Source of the DNA: DASUPK01 sp963736305
GTDB lineage: Bacteria > Actinomycetota > Thermoleophilia > Solirubrobacterales > 70-9
Direction: 5' to 3'
DNA length: 18,289 bases
NCBI GenBank assembly: GCA_963736305.1
Contig: CAVTOD010000001.1
Span: forward strand, 1 to 18,289
Both the position numbers and the translations under genes were made by a program. Shown here piece by piece: positions 7,113 through 14,799 of this stretch (the stretch's first letter is position 1; every line of letters starts with the position of its first letter). Below the pieces are notes generated by a model. The model worked only from the letters and a program-made list of their open reading frames with translations, was not told where the DNA came from and did not search any database.

Positions 7113-8423
7113 ATGGCGCGGAAGATGAGTGCGGATGAGGCCGCCGGCCTGCTCGAGCCGAAGGACACCTTCGCGATGCCCCTCGGTCCCGGCCAACCGG
7201 CGGCGCTCCTCGAGGCGCTCGGCAAGCGGGAGGACTGGGAGGAGCTGCGGATCGGCACCGCGCTGCTCTTCGTCTTCACCCCCCTCTTCAACCACCCCAA
7301 CGTCCACTATCTCTCGGGCTTCTTCGGGCCGATCGAGCGCATGCTGCGCGACTCCGGCGCCAACATCAGCTTCGCCCCGGCCGACTTCCGGCGCTTCGAG
7401 CCGATCCTCGAGGATCAGGCACCCAGGGTGATGGCGACCGCCGCCGCCCCGCCCGACTCCGATGGCTGGTGCAGCCTGTCGCTGCATGCCGGCAGCACCT
7501 ACAAGGAGATGCTCCGAATCGCCGAGGATCCCGACCGCCTGCTGATCGCCGAGGTCTCGGATTCGTTTCCGCGGACGCCGGGGATCGAGCCGGAGTACCG
7601 CCACGCTCTCCACACCGACCAGATCGACGTGCTCGTCGAGAGCGACCGCGCCCCCCTGCCCCTGCAGGACCCCGAGCCCGGTGACGCCGAGCGCGCGATC
7701 GCCGAGCACGCCAGCCGGTACATCCCGGACGGCGCGACCCTCCAGACCGGCATCGGTGCGATCCCGTCGACCATCGCGGGGCTGCTGGCCGATGGCGGCG
7801 GCGGTGACTACGGCGTCCATTCGGAGATGCTGACCACCGGGCTGATGCAGCTGCATGAGGCCGGCAAGATCACCAACCGCAAGGGCCAGTTCGACGGGGT
7901 CTCGGTCGCCACGTTCGCCGGCGGGAGCGAGGAGCTCTATGCCTGGCTGAACGACAATGAGGACGTGGCCTTCCTGCCGGTCGAGATCGTCAACTCACCC
8001 GACGTGATCGCCCGCAACCGCAAGCCCGTGACGATCAACGGCGCGATGTCGGTCGACATCCACGGCCAGGTCATCGCCGACACGATCGATGGCAATCAGT
8101 TCTCCGGCATCGGCGGGCACGAGGATTTCGTCGCGGGCCCGGCGCTGGCGCTCCACGCCCAGTCGTTGCTCTGCCTCTCCTCCACCTACACGCACGACGG
8201 CGATACGCAATCGCGGATCGTCCCCTGGTTCGGCCGCGGTGCCGTGATCACGACGCCGCGCCATCAGGTCGACGTGATCATCACCGAGTACGGCGCGGCC
8301 GAGCTGCAGGGGAAGACCGTCCACCAGCGCGGCGAGGCTCTCGCCGCCATCGCCCATCCCGACTACCGCGACGAGCTGCTCGAGGCGGCCGAGCGGGCCT
8401 CGCACGGCCACGCCCCCTTCTAA
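7113..8423 (+). CDS. Acetyl-CoA hydrolase / CoA-transferase family protein
   Basis: This 436-residue cytoplasmic enzyme of the acetyl-CoA hydrolase/4-hydroxybutyrate CoA-transferase family moves CoA between carboxylic acids (or hydrolyses the thioester). The GVHSEM motif places a glutamate at residue 238, the position of the catalytic Glu that forms the glutamyl-CoA thioester in clostridial 4-hydroxybutyrate CoA-transferase. The family signature GIGGHEDF (332-339) follows, then a conserved C-terminal block (VDVIITEYGAAELQGKTVHQ). The length is normal for the family. The ATG lies 9 nt after the sulfatase stop and only 2 nt separate its stop from the next start, so the three genes are probably co-transcribed. 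Acyl specificity is unknown; the neighbouring lactate-oxidising enzyme, which would yield acetate, makes acetate a reasonable guess (inference). Confidence 0.93.
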   Translation: MARKMSADEAAGLLEPKDTFAMPLGPGQPAALLEALGKREDWEELRIGTALLFVFTPLFNHPNVHYLSGFFGPIERMLRDSGANISFAPADFRRFEPILEDQAPRVMATAAAPPDSDGWCSLSLHAGSTYKEMLRIAEDPDRLLIAEVSDSFPRTPGIEPEYRHALHTDQIDVLVESDRAPLPLQDPEPGDAERAIAEHASRYIPDGATLQTGIGAIPSTIAGLLADGGGGDYGVHSEMLTTGLMQLHEAGKITNRKGQFDGVSVATFAGGSEELYAWLNDNEDVAFLPVEIVNSPDVIARNRKPVTINGAMSVDIHGQVIADTIDGNQFSGIGGHEDFVAGPALALHAQSLLCLSSTYTHDGDTQSRIVPWFGRGAVITTPRHQVDVIITEYGAAELQGKTVHQRGEALAAIAHPDYRDELLEAAERASHGHAPF

Positions 8424-8425
8424 CC

Positions 8426-9613
8426 GTGGCCACCCCCGAGACACCTCGCCCGCCCTTCGGCGACTACTACCGCGAGATCTACGCGAAGGGGATGCTCGCC
8501 GGAGAGCGCCCGACATTGCCGATGGCCTGGGCGGAGCTCGAGGCGAAGGCGCGGGAGTCCCTCGACGATCGGTCAATCGCCTACATCTTCGGTGGCGCCG
8601 GCTCAGAGGACACGATGCGGGCGAACCTGGACGCTTTCCGGCGCTGGCGGATCGTCCCTCGGGTGCTGCGACAGGACCTCTCGGTCCGCGACCTCTCTCT
8701 CGAGCTGCTCGGGACCAGCATGCCGGCGCCGGTGATGCTGGCGCCGATCGGCGTGCAGACCCTCCTCCACGAGGAGGGAGAGCTGGCCACAGCGCGAGCG
8801 GCGGCCGCGCTCGGCCTGCCGGCGATCACGAGCACCGCCTCGGCAACCTCCATGGAGCAGATCGCCGAGGCCGGTGGCGACGGCCCTCGCTGGTTCCAGC
8901 TGTACTGGCCCAACGACGATGAGATCGCCGCCAGCCTCGTTCGCCGCGCCGAGGCGGCCGGGTACTCCGCCCTGGTCCTGACCGTCGACAACTACTTGCC
9001 CGGCTGGAAGCCGCGCGACCTCCAGCAGGCCTACCTGCCCTTCCTCGAGGGCATCGGGATCGCGCAGTACCTCTCGGACCCGGTGTTCCAGGAGTCGCTC
9101 GAGCAGTCGCCGGAGGAGGACATGGGTGCAGCCGTCGGGCACTTCCTCGGGGTGTTCGCGAACCCGAACCTGACCTGGGAGCGCCTCGAGTGGCTGCGCG
9201 GAACGACGACGCTGCCCATCGTCCTCAAGGGCATCCTCCATCCCGACGATGCCCGCGAGGCCCGCGAGCGCGGGATCGACGGGATCGTCGTCTCCAATCA
9301 CGGCGGCCGCCAGATCGACGGCGCGATCGCCTCTCTCGACGCGCTGCCACCGATCGTCGACGCCGTGGGCGAGGGGATGGCGGTGCTGCTCGACAGCGGG
9401 ATCCGGTCGGGCGCCGACGCGTTCAAGGCACTGGCGCTCGGGGCGGACGCCGTCCTGGTGGGCCGGCCCTACCTGTGGGGCCTCGCCCTCGATGGACAGG
9501 ACGGGGTCGAGACGGTGCTCCGCTCCCTGCTCGCCGAGCTCGACCTGACGATGGCGCTGAGCGGCGCCACCTCTCTCGCCGAAATCAACTCAGGACTGCT
9601 GCGGGCGATCTAG
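8426..9613 (+). CDS. Lactate 2-monooxygenase-like FMN-dependent alpha-hydroxy-acid oxidase
   Basis: This 395-residue TIM-barrel flavoenzyme should oxidise an L-2-hydroxy acid such as lactate. Among the family it most resembles lactate 2-monooxygenase: GDYYREIY near the N-terminus, FQLYWPND (157-164), TVDNYLPGWKPRDL (186-199) and the long insertion ending in DPVFQ. FMN and catalytic residues are visible: K268 in VLKGI, H292 and R295 in SNHGGRQID, and the phosphate-binding DSGIRSGADAFKALALGADA (323-342). The start is GTG, 2 nt after the CoA-transferase stop. Its TAG stop shares a CTAG palindrome with the stop of the convergent downstream gene. If it is a true monooxygenase the product is acetate plus CO2, which would suit the adjacent CoA-transferase; a simple oxidase making pyruvate cannot be excluded. 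Confidence 0.93.
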   Translation: MATPETPRPPFGDYYREIYAKGMLAGERPTLPMAWAELEAKARESLDDRSIAYIFGGAGSEDTMRANLDAFRRWRIVPRVLRQDLSVRDLSLELLGTSMPAPVMLAPIGVQTLLHEEGELATARAAAALGLPAITSTASATSMEQIAEAGGDGPRWFQLYWPNDDEIAASLVRRAEAAGYSALVLTVDNYLPGWKPRDLQQAYLPFLEGIGIAQYLSDPVFQESLEQSPEEDMGAAVGHFLGVFANPNLTWERLEWLRGTTTLPIVLKGILHPDDAREARERGIDGIVVSNHGGRQIDGAIASLDALPPIVDAVGEGMAVLLDSGIRSGADAFKALALGADAVLVGRPYLWGLALDGQDGVETVLRSLLAELDLTMALSGATSLAEINSGLLRAI

Positions 9614-10602
9614 CCAGCGATCGCGACCGCAGGCGCGCTCGCGTGGATCGAGACCGTGCAGCCGGCGCCGTTCCTGATCTCGACGGCGTCGCACAGCATC
9701 CGGCTCAGCCAGATCCCGCGGCCGCCGATTCCCTCCGAGGGCGGCGTGAGCTGCCCGGCGAGGACGTCCTTGATCCCCTCCCCCTGGTCGCTCACCTCGC
9801 AGATGAGCTCACCTTCCTGCTGCCAGATCCGCAGGGTGGCGGGTGGACTTCCGTGGACGACGGCGTTGCTGGCGATCTCGTTGGCGGCCAGCGCGAGCTC
9901 GTCGGCGCGAGACCCCGGCAGGCCGCAGGCCACAGCCATTGACGTGACGATCCGACGCACCTTGCGCAGCTCGGCGAGATTGAAGTCAAGCTCCATCGCC
10001 GGCTCGCCTCGGGGACGCCTTACATGCGCATTGAGGCGGCGGCAGAACTCGCGCGGGTCTTCATAGCCCTCGCACGCGGTGAAACCGTCCGCACCGGAGA
10101 TCGCCGGATGGGTGCTGTGGGCATGATCCACGATGTCGCGGCGCAGCGCGCGCGAGTCATAGGGGCAGATGAAGGTGACCGGCAGGCCCTCGAAGGCGAC
10201 GTTGATGACCGACTCGTGTCGGGCCCAGTCCCGGACCTGAGCCTCGTTTCCGACGCTCCACGGTGGCTCCCCCATCAAGCGAACCCTCTCGCCCATCAGC
10301 CGGACCCTGCCCGAGTCGAGCCTCTCGCGCGCCCAGCGCCCGAACTTGTCCCGCGTGCGGGCCGACGTCTCGTACCACTCCTCGACCGACAGCAGGGTGA
10401 CGCCCTCCGGCTCGCCTCCAAGCGCAGCGCGCAGGTTCTCGACATTCCGTCCCTGGACGGCGATCAGGGTGGGCTCGCCGGCCTCGATCCCCTGCTCGGC
10501 GAACGGCAGGGCAACCTCCATGAAGGCGTCATCAGACCCGTAGATCAGGGCCGAATGGACGAAACCCTCATAAGGGGCGGACGCTTCCCCTTCGTAGTGC
10601 AT
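9610..10602 (-). CDS. RsbA-type regulator: MEDS sensor domain plus RsbW-like ATPase (anti-sigma factor)
   Basis: A 330-residue cytoplasmic protein. Residues about 12-190 form a MEDS (DcmR-type) sensor domain, seen in FVHSALIYGSDDAF, DWARHESVINVAF and FICPYDSRAL. Residues about 205-325 form an HATPase_c_2 kinase domain with an N-box (ANEIASNAVVHG), SDQGEGI and a G-box (GIGGRGIWLSRMLCD), but no phospho-acceptor histidine domain. This architecture is the actinobacterial anti-sigma factor RsbA family, expected to bind a stress sigma factor or phosphorylate an anti-sigma antagonist; neither partner is encoded here. The ATG at 10602 is supported by AAAGGA seven bases upstream. A tandem RVRLMGE duplication occupies residues 99-112. 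The gene is divergent from the GH25 gene and overlaps the upstream monooxygenase gene by 4 bp tail to tail. Confidence 0.9.
   Translation of the reverse strand: MHYEGEASAPYEGFVHSALIYGSDDAFMEVALPFAEQGIEAGEPTLIAVQGRNVENLRAALGGEPEGVTLLSVEEWYETSARTRDKFGRWARERLDSGRVRLMGERVRLMGEPPWSVGNEAQVRDWARHESVINVAFEGLPVTFICPYDSRALRRDIVDHAHSTHPAISGADGFTACEGYEDPREFCRRLNAHVRRPRGEPAMELDFNLAELRKVRRIVTSMAVACGLPGSRADELALAANEIASNAVVHGSPPATLRIWQQEGELICEVSDQGEGIKDVLAGQLTPPSEGIGGRGIWLSRMLCDAVEIRNGAGCTVSIHASAPAVAIAG
10267..10308 (-). repeat. In-frame 21-bp tandem duplication (RVRLMGE x2)
   Basis: Two adjacent 21-bp units (17/21 identical) inside the MEDS domain of the RsbA-type regulator each encode RVRLMGE (residues 99-105 and 106-112). 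The second copy leads into the GEP motif typical of MEDS domains, so the first copy is the probable extra one. The reading frame is preserved. Confidence 0.8.
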
Positions 10603-10749
10603 CAGCGTTCCTTTACCCAGTCGCCTCGGGTTTGACGCAATGAATACGGCATGAGCAGGGAAGTTGGATCAGTTTCCGCCCCGCGCTCTCCACGTTGCTG
10701 GATAGTGCCGCGCTCCGATCGCGGCCGCAGCGGGTTGCAGAATCCAGAG

Positions 10750-11514
10750 ATGAGCACCACCACGACGAAACGGTTCGCAATCGCGCTGACCTCCCTCTGC
10801 CTGGCGGCGGCCGCCCTCGTGCCTGCACCCGCCGGTGCGGGCACCAAGGCGGCCGGAATCGACGTCTCCCGATTCCAGGGGCCGATCGACTGGCCCACCG
10901 TCGCCACTGCCGGGATCAAGTTCGCCTTCGTCCAGGCGAGCCGAGGCAGCGGCTCGGACTGCACGGTGAAGCCCGCGCAGTGTGGCGCCGACCCGCTCTT
11001 TGCGTCGAACCGGGTGGCCGCCGAGTCAAACCGGATCCGGGTCGGCGCATACCACCGCGCCTTTGCCGCCGGAGGCACCACCGAGGACGCTCGCGCCGAC
11101 GCGATCGCGGAGGCCGACATCTTCCTGGCAGCGGTCGGCTCCCTGCAGAGCGGCGAGCTGGTCCCTGTGCTGGACGTCGAGACACCGTTCAGCGGCATGA
11201 CGGCCACCACCCTGCGCACGTGGATCAGGGTCTGGGTCAAGAAGGTGAACAAGCGTCTTGGACGCAAGCCGATGATCTACACCAACGCGTCGAGCTGGGC
11301 CGCCACGGGAAACACGCTCGAGTTCGCGAAGGCGAAGTACCCCCTGTGGGTTGCCGAGTGGGGAGTGTCGAGGCCCTCGGTCCCGGCCGCCAACTGGGCG
11401 GGCATCGGCTACTCCGTGTGGCAGTACTCCAGCTCCGGAACCGTGGCGGGGATCTCAGGGAAGGTCGATCAGGACCGGCTCGGCAAGGGACTCGCCAAGA
11501 TCACGGTGCACTGA
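10750..11514 (+). CDS. Exported GH25 muramidase (lysozyme)
   Basis: A 254-residue secreted glycoside hydrolase family 25 enzyme, expected to cleave the beta-1,4 bond between N-acetylmuramic acid and N-acetylglucosamine in peptidoglycan. A Sec signal peptide (residues 1 to about 30, ending APAGAG) precedes the catalytic barrel. GH25 landmarks are GIDVSRFQGPIDW (36-48), VGAYHRAF, the catalytic strand PVLDVET with D142 and E144, LWVAEWG (199-205), WQYSSSG and VDQDRL (239-244). No cell-wall-binding repeats are attached, so the barrel is the whole mature protein. ATG 10750 was chosen over an in-frame upstream start at 10651 because it begins a normal signal peptide. It is monocistronic, divergent from the RsbA-type gene, and its last 14 bp overlap the convergent CHASE gene. 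Confidence 0.94.
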   Translation: MSTTTTKRFAIALTSLCLAAAALVPAPAGAGTKAAGIDVSRFQGPIDWPTVATAGIKFAFVQASRGSGSDCTVKPAQCGADPLFASNRVAAESNRIRVGAYHRAFAAGGTTEDARADAIAEADIFLAAVGSLQSGELVPVLDVETPFSGMTATTLRTWIRVWVKKVNKRLGRKPMIYTNASSWAATGNTLEFAKAKYPLWVAEWGVSRPSVPAANWAGIGYSVWQYSSSGTVAGISGKVDQDRLGKGLAKITVH

Positions 11515-12727
11515 CGCCGCTCGACGCGGCGTCGGTTTCCCAGATCCGCACGCGGTTCCGGCCCGCGTCCTTCGCCTGATACAGCGCCTGGTCGGCAGCG
11601 TGGACCAGGGCGTCTGGCGTGCGGCGATCGTCGGCGGCGAGGGCAGCCCCGACCGAAATGGTGAGGTCGATCGAGGCATCGCCGACCTGAATCGGTGCTT
11701 CCGCCAGTGCCTCGCGGGCCCGCTCGGCGAGAGCGAGCACGCCGTCGCGGTCGGAGAGCCGTTCGGCTTCCTCCCGCGCGCTCTCCAGCTGGCGGTTCGC
11801 CTGCTCGACCCGCTCGAGTGAGGCGGCCAGTTCGGTCGACCGCTGGCCGGCGAGGGCCAGGGCCGCGTCACGCCTGCGGGCCAGCGCGCGAAGGACGACG
11901 GCGACCATGAAGGTGAGGGCCCCGCCGATCAGCAGGATCAGCCAGGGCAGCGCTTTCTCGGCGGTCGTCAGGGAGCCTCCGTCCACGGCCAGTGTCCAAT
12001 CTCGTGAGGGCGCCGCGATGGCGGTCCGGAGCGCGTTGTGCAGGCCGGTTCCGATCGTGGCGAGAGGCGTCACTCGGTCGCGGAGCTGCAGCGCGGTGGG
12101 CTTGCCGCTCGGAAGGGCTTCGCTGACCAGCTGTTGCGCGTCGACCAGTCCCACGACCGTGCTCTGGGACTCGACGCTCGAGACGTCGCCACTGAAGCGG
12201 TGAGAGACGACGGGAACGGCCAGGTAGAAGCCGGCATCGCCGTTGGCCAGGGTGACGGGCGCGGAGATCGCATCCTGTTTGTGAAGCGAAGCGGCGGCGA
12301 TCACGGGCGCCGCCACCGAATTCGACTCGGCGTCGCCGAGCTTGTCGTTCGCTGGATCGGTCGGCTTGACGAGCTCCGGGTCGGCGCTGATGTCCTTCGG
12401 CGGCACCAGCTTCCCGCTCGGCGATCGCCGGATCCATTCGACGGCGACGATCGCTCCCTCGTTGCGACCCCGGACGTGGGCGTAGCGAGAGAACTCAGCC
12501 TCGTCGGCATCGTCGTGGACCCCAACCATGTCCGCCACGTCCTGCAGGTAGTACGCCCGCCTGCCGACCGCATCGGAGATGGCCTGGCTCACGTTCGAGA
12601 CCTGGTTGGACCGCCTCGAATGCAGCTGGCTGTGAGAGACGAGATAGGCGCCGACCGCGCCGGCGACGGTCGCGAGGATCATCGCGATCACGACCCCCCG
12701 CTGCAGCGCCTTCGAGCTCACCCCCAC
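11501..12727 (-). CDS. CHASE-domain membrane sensor with a truncated GGDEF domain
   Basis: A 408-residue protein with an N-terminal membrane helix (about 10-30), an extracytoplasmic CHASE domain (about 45-245; note FSRYAHVRGRNEGAIVAVEW at 79-98), a second helix (PWLILLIGGALTFMVAVVL, 261-279) and a short coiled coil (about 285-324). What follows is only the C-terminal part of a diguanylate cyclase domain: ALAERAREALAEAPI, LTISVGAAL and AADQALYQAKDAGRNRV. The N-terminal part, including the DxDxFK...ND segment and the GG(D/E)EF active-site loop, is absent; the coiled coil joins straight to it around LS-DRDG (residues 324-329, about 11755). It therefore cannot make c-di-GMP. The GTG start at 12727 has GAGG eight bases upstream. 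It is convergent with the GH25 gene and overlaps it by 14 bp. Confidence 0.88.
   Translation of the reverse strand: MGVSSKALQRGVVIAMILATVAGAVGAYLVSHSQLHSRRSNQVSNVSQAISDAVGRRAYYLQDVADMVGVHDDADEAEFSRYAHVRGRNEGAIVAVEWIRRSPSGKLVPPKDISADPELVKPTDPANDKLGDAESNSVAAPVIAAASLHKQDAISAPVTLANGDAGFYLAVPVVSHRFSGDVSSVESQSTVVGLVDAQQLVSEALPSGKPTALQLRDRVTPLATIGTGLHNALRTAIAAPSRDWTLAVDGGSLTTAEKALPWLILLIGGALTFMVAVVLRALARRRDAALALAGQRSTELAASLERVEQANRQLESAREEAERLSDRDGVLALAERAREALAEAPIQVGDASIDLTISVGAALAADDRRTPDALVHAADQALYQAKDAGRNRVRIWETDAASSGVSAP
11513..11533. terminator. Hairpin at the GH25/CHASE convergent junction, possible terminator
   Basis: A perfect 8-bp stem (GACGCCGC / GCGGCGTC) with a TCGAC loop begins at the last bases of the GH25 stop codon and lies inside the last codons of the opposing CHASE gene. 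On the plus strand GGTTTCCC follows instead of a T-run, so it is not a canonical intrinsic terminator. Position and stem strength make a role in ending GH25 transcription plausible. Confidence 0.5.
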
Positions 12728-12818
12728 ATCTTCGGCCTCGAGGCGGGAGAAGTTGAGCGCTGAACGGGCCTATACGCTCGAAGAGCCCAACTGATGAGCG
12801 CCGGCCACCGCAGCGGCC

Positions 12819-13034
12819 TCAGACCGCGCGCAGGCCCATCGCCCAGAGCTCGTCCGGCGAGTACGTGCACTGCTCGAGCGTCCGGCAGTCCTCCAGGACC
12901 GCATGACTCTCGTGAGCAGGCAACCGAAATCCCCGCACGACCCGGAAGAGACGCAGGCCGTCGGTCAGGTAGACGTCGGGCTCGAGAGCCGTGGTCGACA
13001 GCCGCCCTCTGGTGGTCTCCGCGACGATCGCCAT
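12819..13034 (-). CDS. Small hypothetical protein, 71 aa
   Basis: I do not recognise a named family. The product starts MAIVAETTRGRLSTTA, has a compact core (DVYLTDGLRLFRVVRGF), then LEDCRTLEQCTY and ends DELWAMGLRAV. It has no membrane segment and two cysteines, and it looks like a small folded cytoplasmic protein rather than a random open frame. The ATG at 13034 has GGTGG upstream; earlier in-frame starts (ATG 13070, TTG 13082) are possible but would encroach on the shared promoter region of the divergent kinase gene. It lies upstream of the CHASE gene on the same strand with a 91-nt gap, so co-transcription is possible but unproven. Confidence 0.6.
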   Translation of the reverse strand: MAIVAETTRGRLSTTALEPDVYLTDGLRLFRVVRGFRLPAHESHAVLEDCRTLEQCTYSPDELWAMGLRAV

Positions 13035-13092
13035 GTCAGCCACCGTATGCCCCGGAACGCGGCACTTCATCCGCGCCAACAACCGTGTCCGC

Positions 13093-13111
13093 GTAGGTAC
13101 TCTCTACCTAC
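13093..13111. promoter_or_regulatory. Perfect inverted repeat, candidate operator
   Basis: GTAGGTA-CTCTC-TACCTAC is a perfect 7-bp inverted repeat with a 5-bp centre. It lies in the 106-bp region between the divergent 71-aa gene (start 13034) and the histidine kinase (start 13141), 30 bp upstream of the kinase start. It is AT-richer than its surroundings and contains TACTCT, which could serve as a -10 element. The binding protein is unknown. Confidence 0.5.
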
Positions 13112-13140
13112 CGCCGGCGGTGGCCGCGTGGGGAGAGGCC

Positions 13141-14799
13141 TTGACGTCCGAACAACCCAAGCTCCCGGATGAGCGACTCGAGCAATTGCTCGAGGTGGGA
13201 AGGACGATCGTCTCCGAACTCGATCCGGAGACCCTGCTTCGACGGGTGACGGAGGCGGCACGCGACCTGACCGGCGCCGCGTACGCGGCACTGGGGATCC
13301 TCAATGCCGACAAGAGCGGGCTGGAGCGATTCCTCCACTCGGGAATCGACGAGCAGAAACGCCGCGAGATCGGGCCGCTTCCCCGCGGCCGCGGCGTCCT
13401 CGGCGAGCTGATTCGGAACCCGAGACCCCTTCGGCTCGCCGACGTCAACACCCATGCGCGCTCGTACGGCTTCCCTCCTGGTCACCCGGAGATGAAGACC
13501 TTCCTCGGGACCCCTGTCCTCGTTCGCGGCGAGGCCTGGGGCAACCTCTACCTGACCGAGAAGGCGGGGGGCGCCGAGTTCGACGAGACCGACGAGCAGG
13601 TCGCGATCGTCCTCGCGGCCTGGGCCGGAGTCGCCATCGAGAACGCCCGGCTCTACGAGGGCCTCGATCGGCGTCGCGAGGAGCTCGAGAAGGCGCTTCG
13701 CGGCCTGGAGGCGGGCTCGGATATCGCCCGCACCGTCTCCGCCGGGATCGAGCTCGACGAGCTGCTCGAGCTGATCGTCAAACGCGGACGCGGCGTCGTG
13801 GGAGCGAGGCAGGCCGTCCTGCTGCTCTCGGATGGCGCGGAGCTCGAGGTCGCGGCCGTGGCGGGCGAGCAGTCAGGGACGCTGCAGGGATGGCGCGTGA
13901 AGGACCGGGATACGTGGCTCAACGATCTGCAGGCCGAGGCCGCCGAGTTCCGCGGGCTGCCGACCCTCGTTGCGGAGCTTGAGTTCCGTGATCGTCACAG
14001 GGGCCTGCTGATGGCCGCGGGCCAGCTCGGACAGGGCGACTTCGACGCCAGTGACAAGCAGGTCTTCGAGTCGTTCGCGGCCGGCGCCGCCACCACGATC
14101 ACCACGGTGCAGGCGGTGGAGGCGGAGAAGCTGCAGCTGTCGATAGAGGCATCGGAGCGGGAACGCCACCGCTGGGCGCGGGAGCTTCACGACGAGACAC
14201 TGCAGGAGCTCGGTGCCCTGCGCGTGCTGCTGGACAGCACCGGCGGCGACGAGCTCTCGGCGGAGGCGCGCCGGATAGCGGTCGAGCACGTCGATCGAGG
14301 GATCCGCAACCTCCAGGGGCTGATCACCGAGCTGCGGCCCTCGGTCCTCGACGAGCTGGGGGTGGGACCGGCAATCGAATCGCTCGCCAGGCGCTCGAGC
14401 GAGAGATTCGGCGTCGACATCCATGCCGACGTCGATATCGCGAGCGAGCAGCCCGATGGGCCGCACCGGCTCCCGCCCGAGCTCGAGGCGACGATCTACA
14501 GGCTGGTCCAGGAGGCAGCCAACAACGCGATCAAGCACGCGGAACCGGATCGAATCCACGTGACGGTCAGCCGCAGTGAGGACGTGATCGAGGTGATCGT
14601 CGCCGACGACGGCAGTGGATTCGACCCCGACACCGCGGAGCGGAGCTTCGGGCTCGTGGGAATGGAGGAGCGGGTGTCGCTCCTGGGCGGCAGCCTCGAG
14701 ATCGACTCGACGCCTGGAAAGGGCACAGAGGTCCGGGCCGACCTGCCGGCGAGCCCGGCTAGCCCTCTTCGATCAGCCCGTTCTCCCGCGCGAAGGTGA
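13141..14799 (+). CDS. Cytoplasmic GAF-GAF sensor histidine kinase (HisKA_3, NarL/LiaS-type)
   Basis: A 552-residue soluble kinase. GAF domain 1 spans about residues 20-170 (LTGAAYAALGIL, GTPVLVRGEAWGNLYLTEK, IVLAAWAGVAIENARLY). GAF domain 2 spans about 190-325 and is weaker. A HisKA_3 dimerisation domain follows, with the phospho-acceptor in RELHDETLQELG at H350, then an HATPase domain (EAANNAIKHA, DDGSGFD, FGLVGMEERV). There are no membrane helices, so the signal is intracellular (redox, gas or ligand, not determinable). I chose the TTG at 13141 because GGGGAG lies five bases upstream and similarity begins just after it; the frame is open further upstream. The presumed partner is the NarL-type regulator encoded convergently, whose gene it overlaps by 41 bp, so its last residues (PLRSARSPARR) are antisense to that gene. 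Confidence 0.92.
   Translation: MTSEQPKLPDERLEQLLEVGRTIVSELDPETLLRRVTEAARDLTGAAYAALGILNADKSGLERFLHSGIDEQKRREIGPLPRGRGVLGELIRNPRPLRLADVNTHARSYGFPPGHPEMKTFLGTPVLVRGEAWGNLYLTEKAGGAEFDETDEQVAIVLAAWAGVAIENARLYEGLDRRREELEKALRGLEAGSDIARTVSAGIELDELLELIVKRGRGVVGARQAVLLLSDGAELEVAAVAGEQSGTLQGWRVKDRDTWLNDLQAEAAEFRGLPTLVAELEFRDRHRGLLMAAGQLGQGDFDASDKQVFESFAAGAATTITTVQAVEAEKLQLSIEASERERHRWARELHDETLQELGALRVLLDSTGGDELSAEARRIAVEHVDRGIRNLQGLITELRPSVLDELGVGPAIESLARRSSERFGVDIHADVDIASEQPDGPHRLPPELEATIYRLVQEAANNAIKHAEPDRIHVTVSRSEDVIEVIVADDGSGFDPDTAERSFGLVGMEERVSLLGGSLEIDSTPGKGTEVRADLPASPASPLRSARSPARR

Noticed and set aside
5715..7856. A 713-codon minus-strand open frame spanning the sulfatase and CoA-transferase genes
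   Set aside because: It crosses two well-supported genes on the other strand and shows only antisense-type composition.
10603..10625. A possible stress-sigma (SigB-like) promoter, GTCAAA-N12-GGGTAA, upstream of the RsbA-type gene
   Set aside because: The GGGTAA overlaps the ribosome-binding site and would leave only a few bases of leader, and the -35 match is poor.
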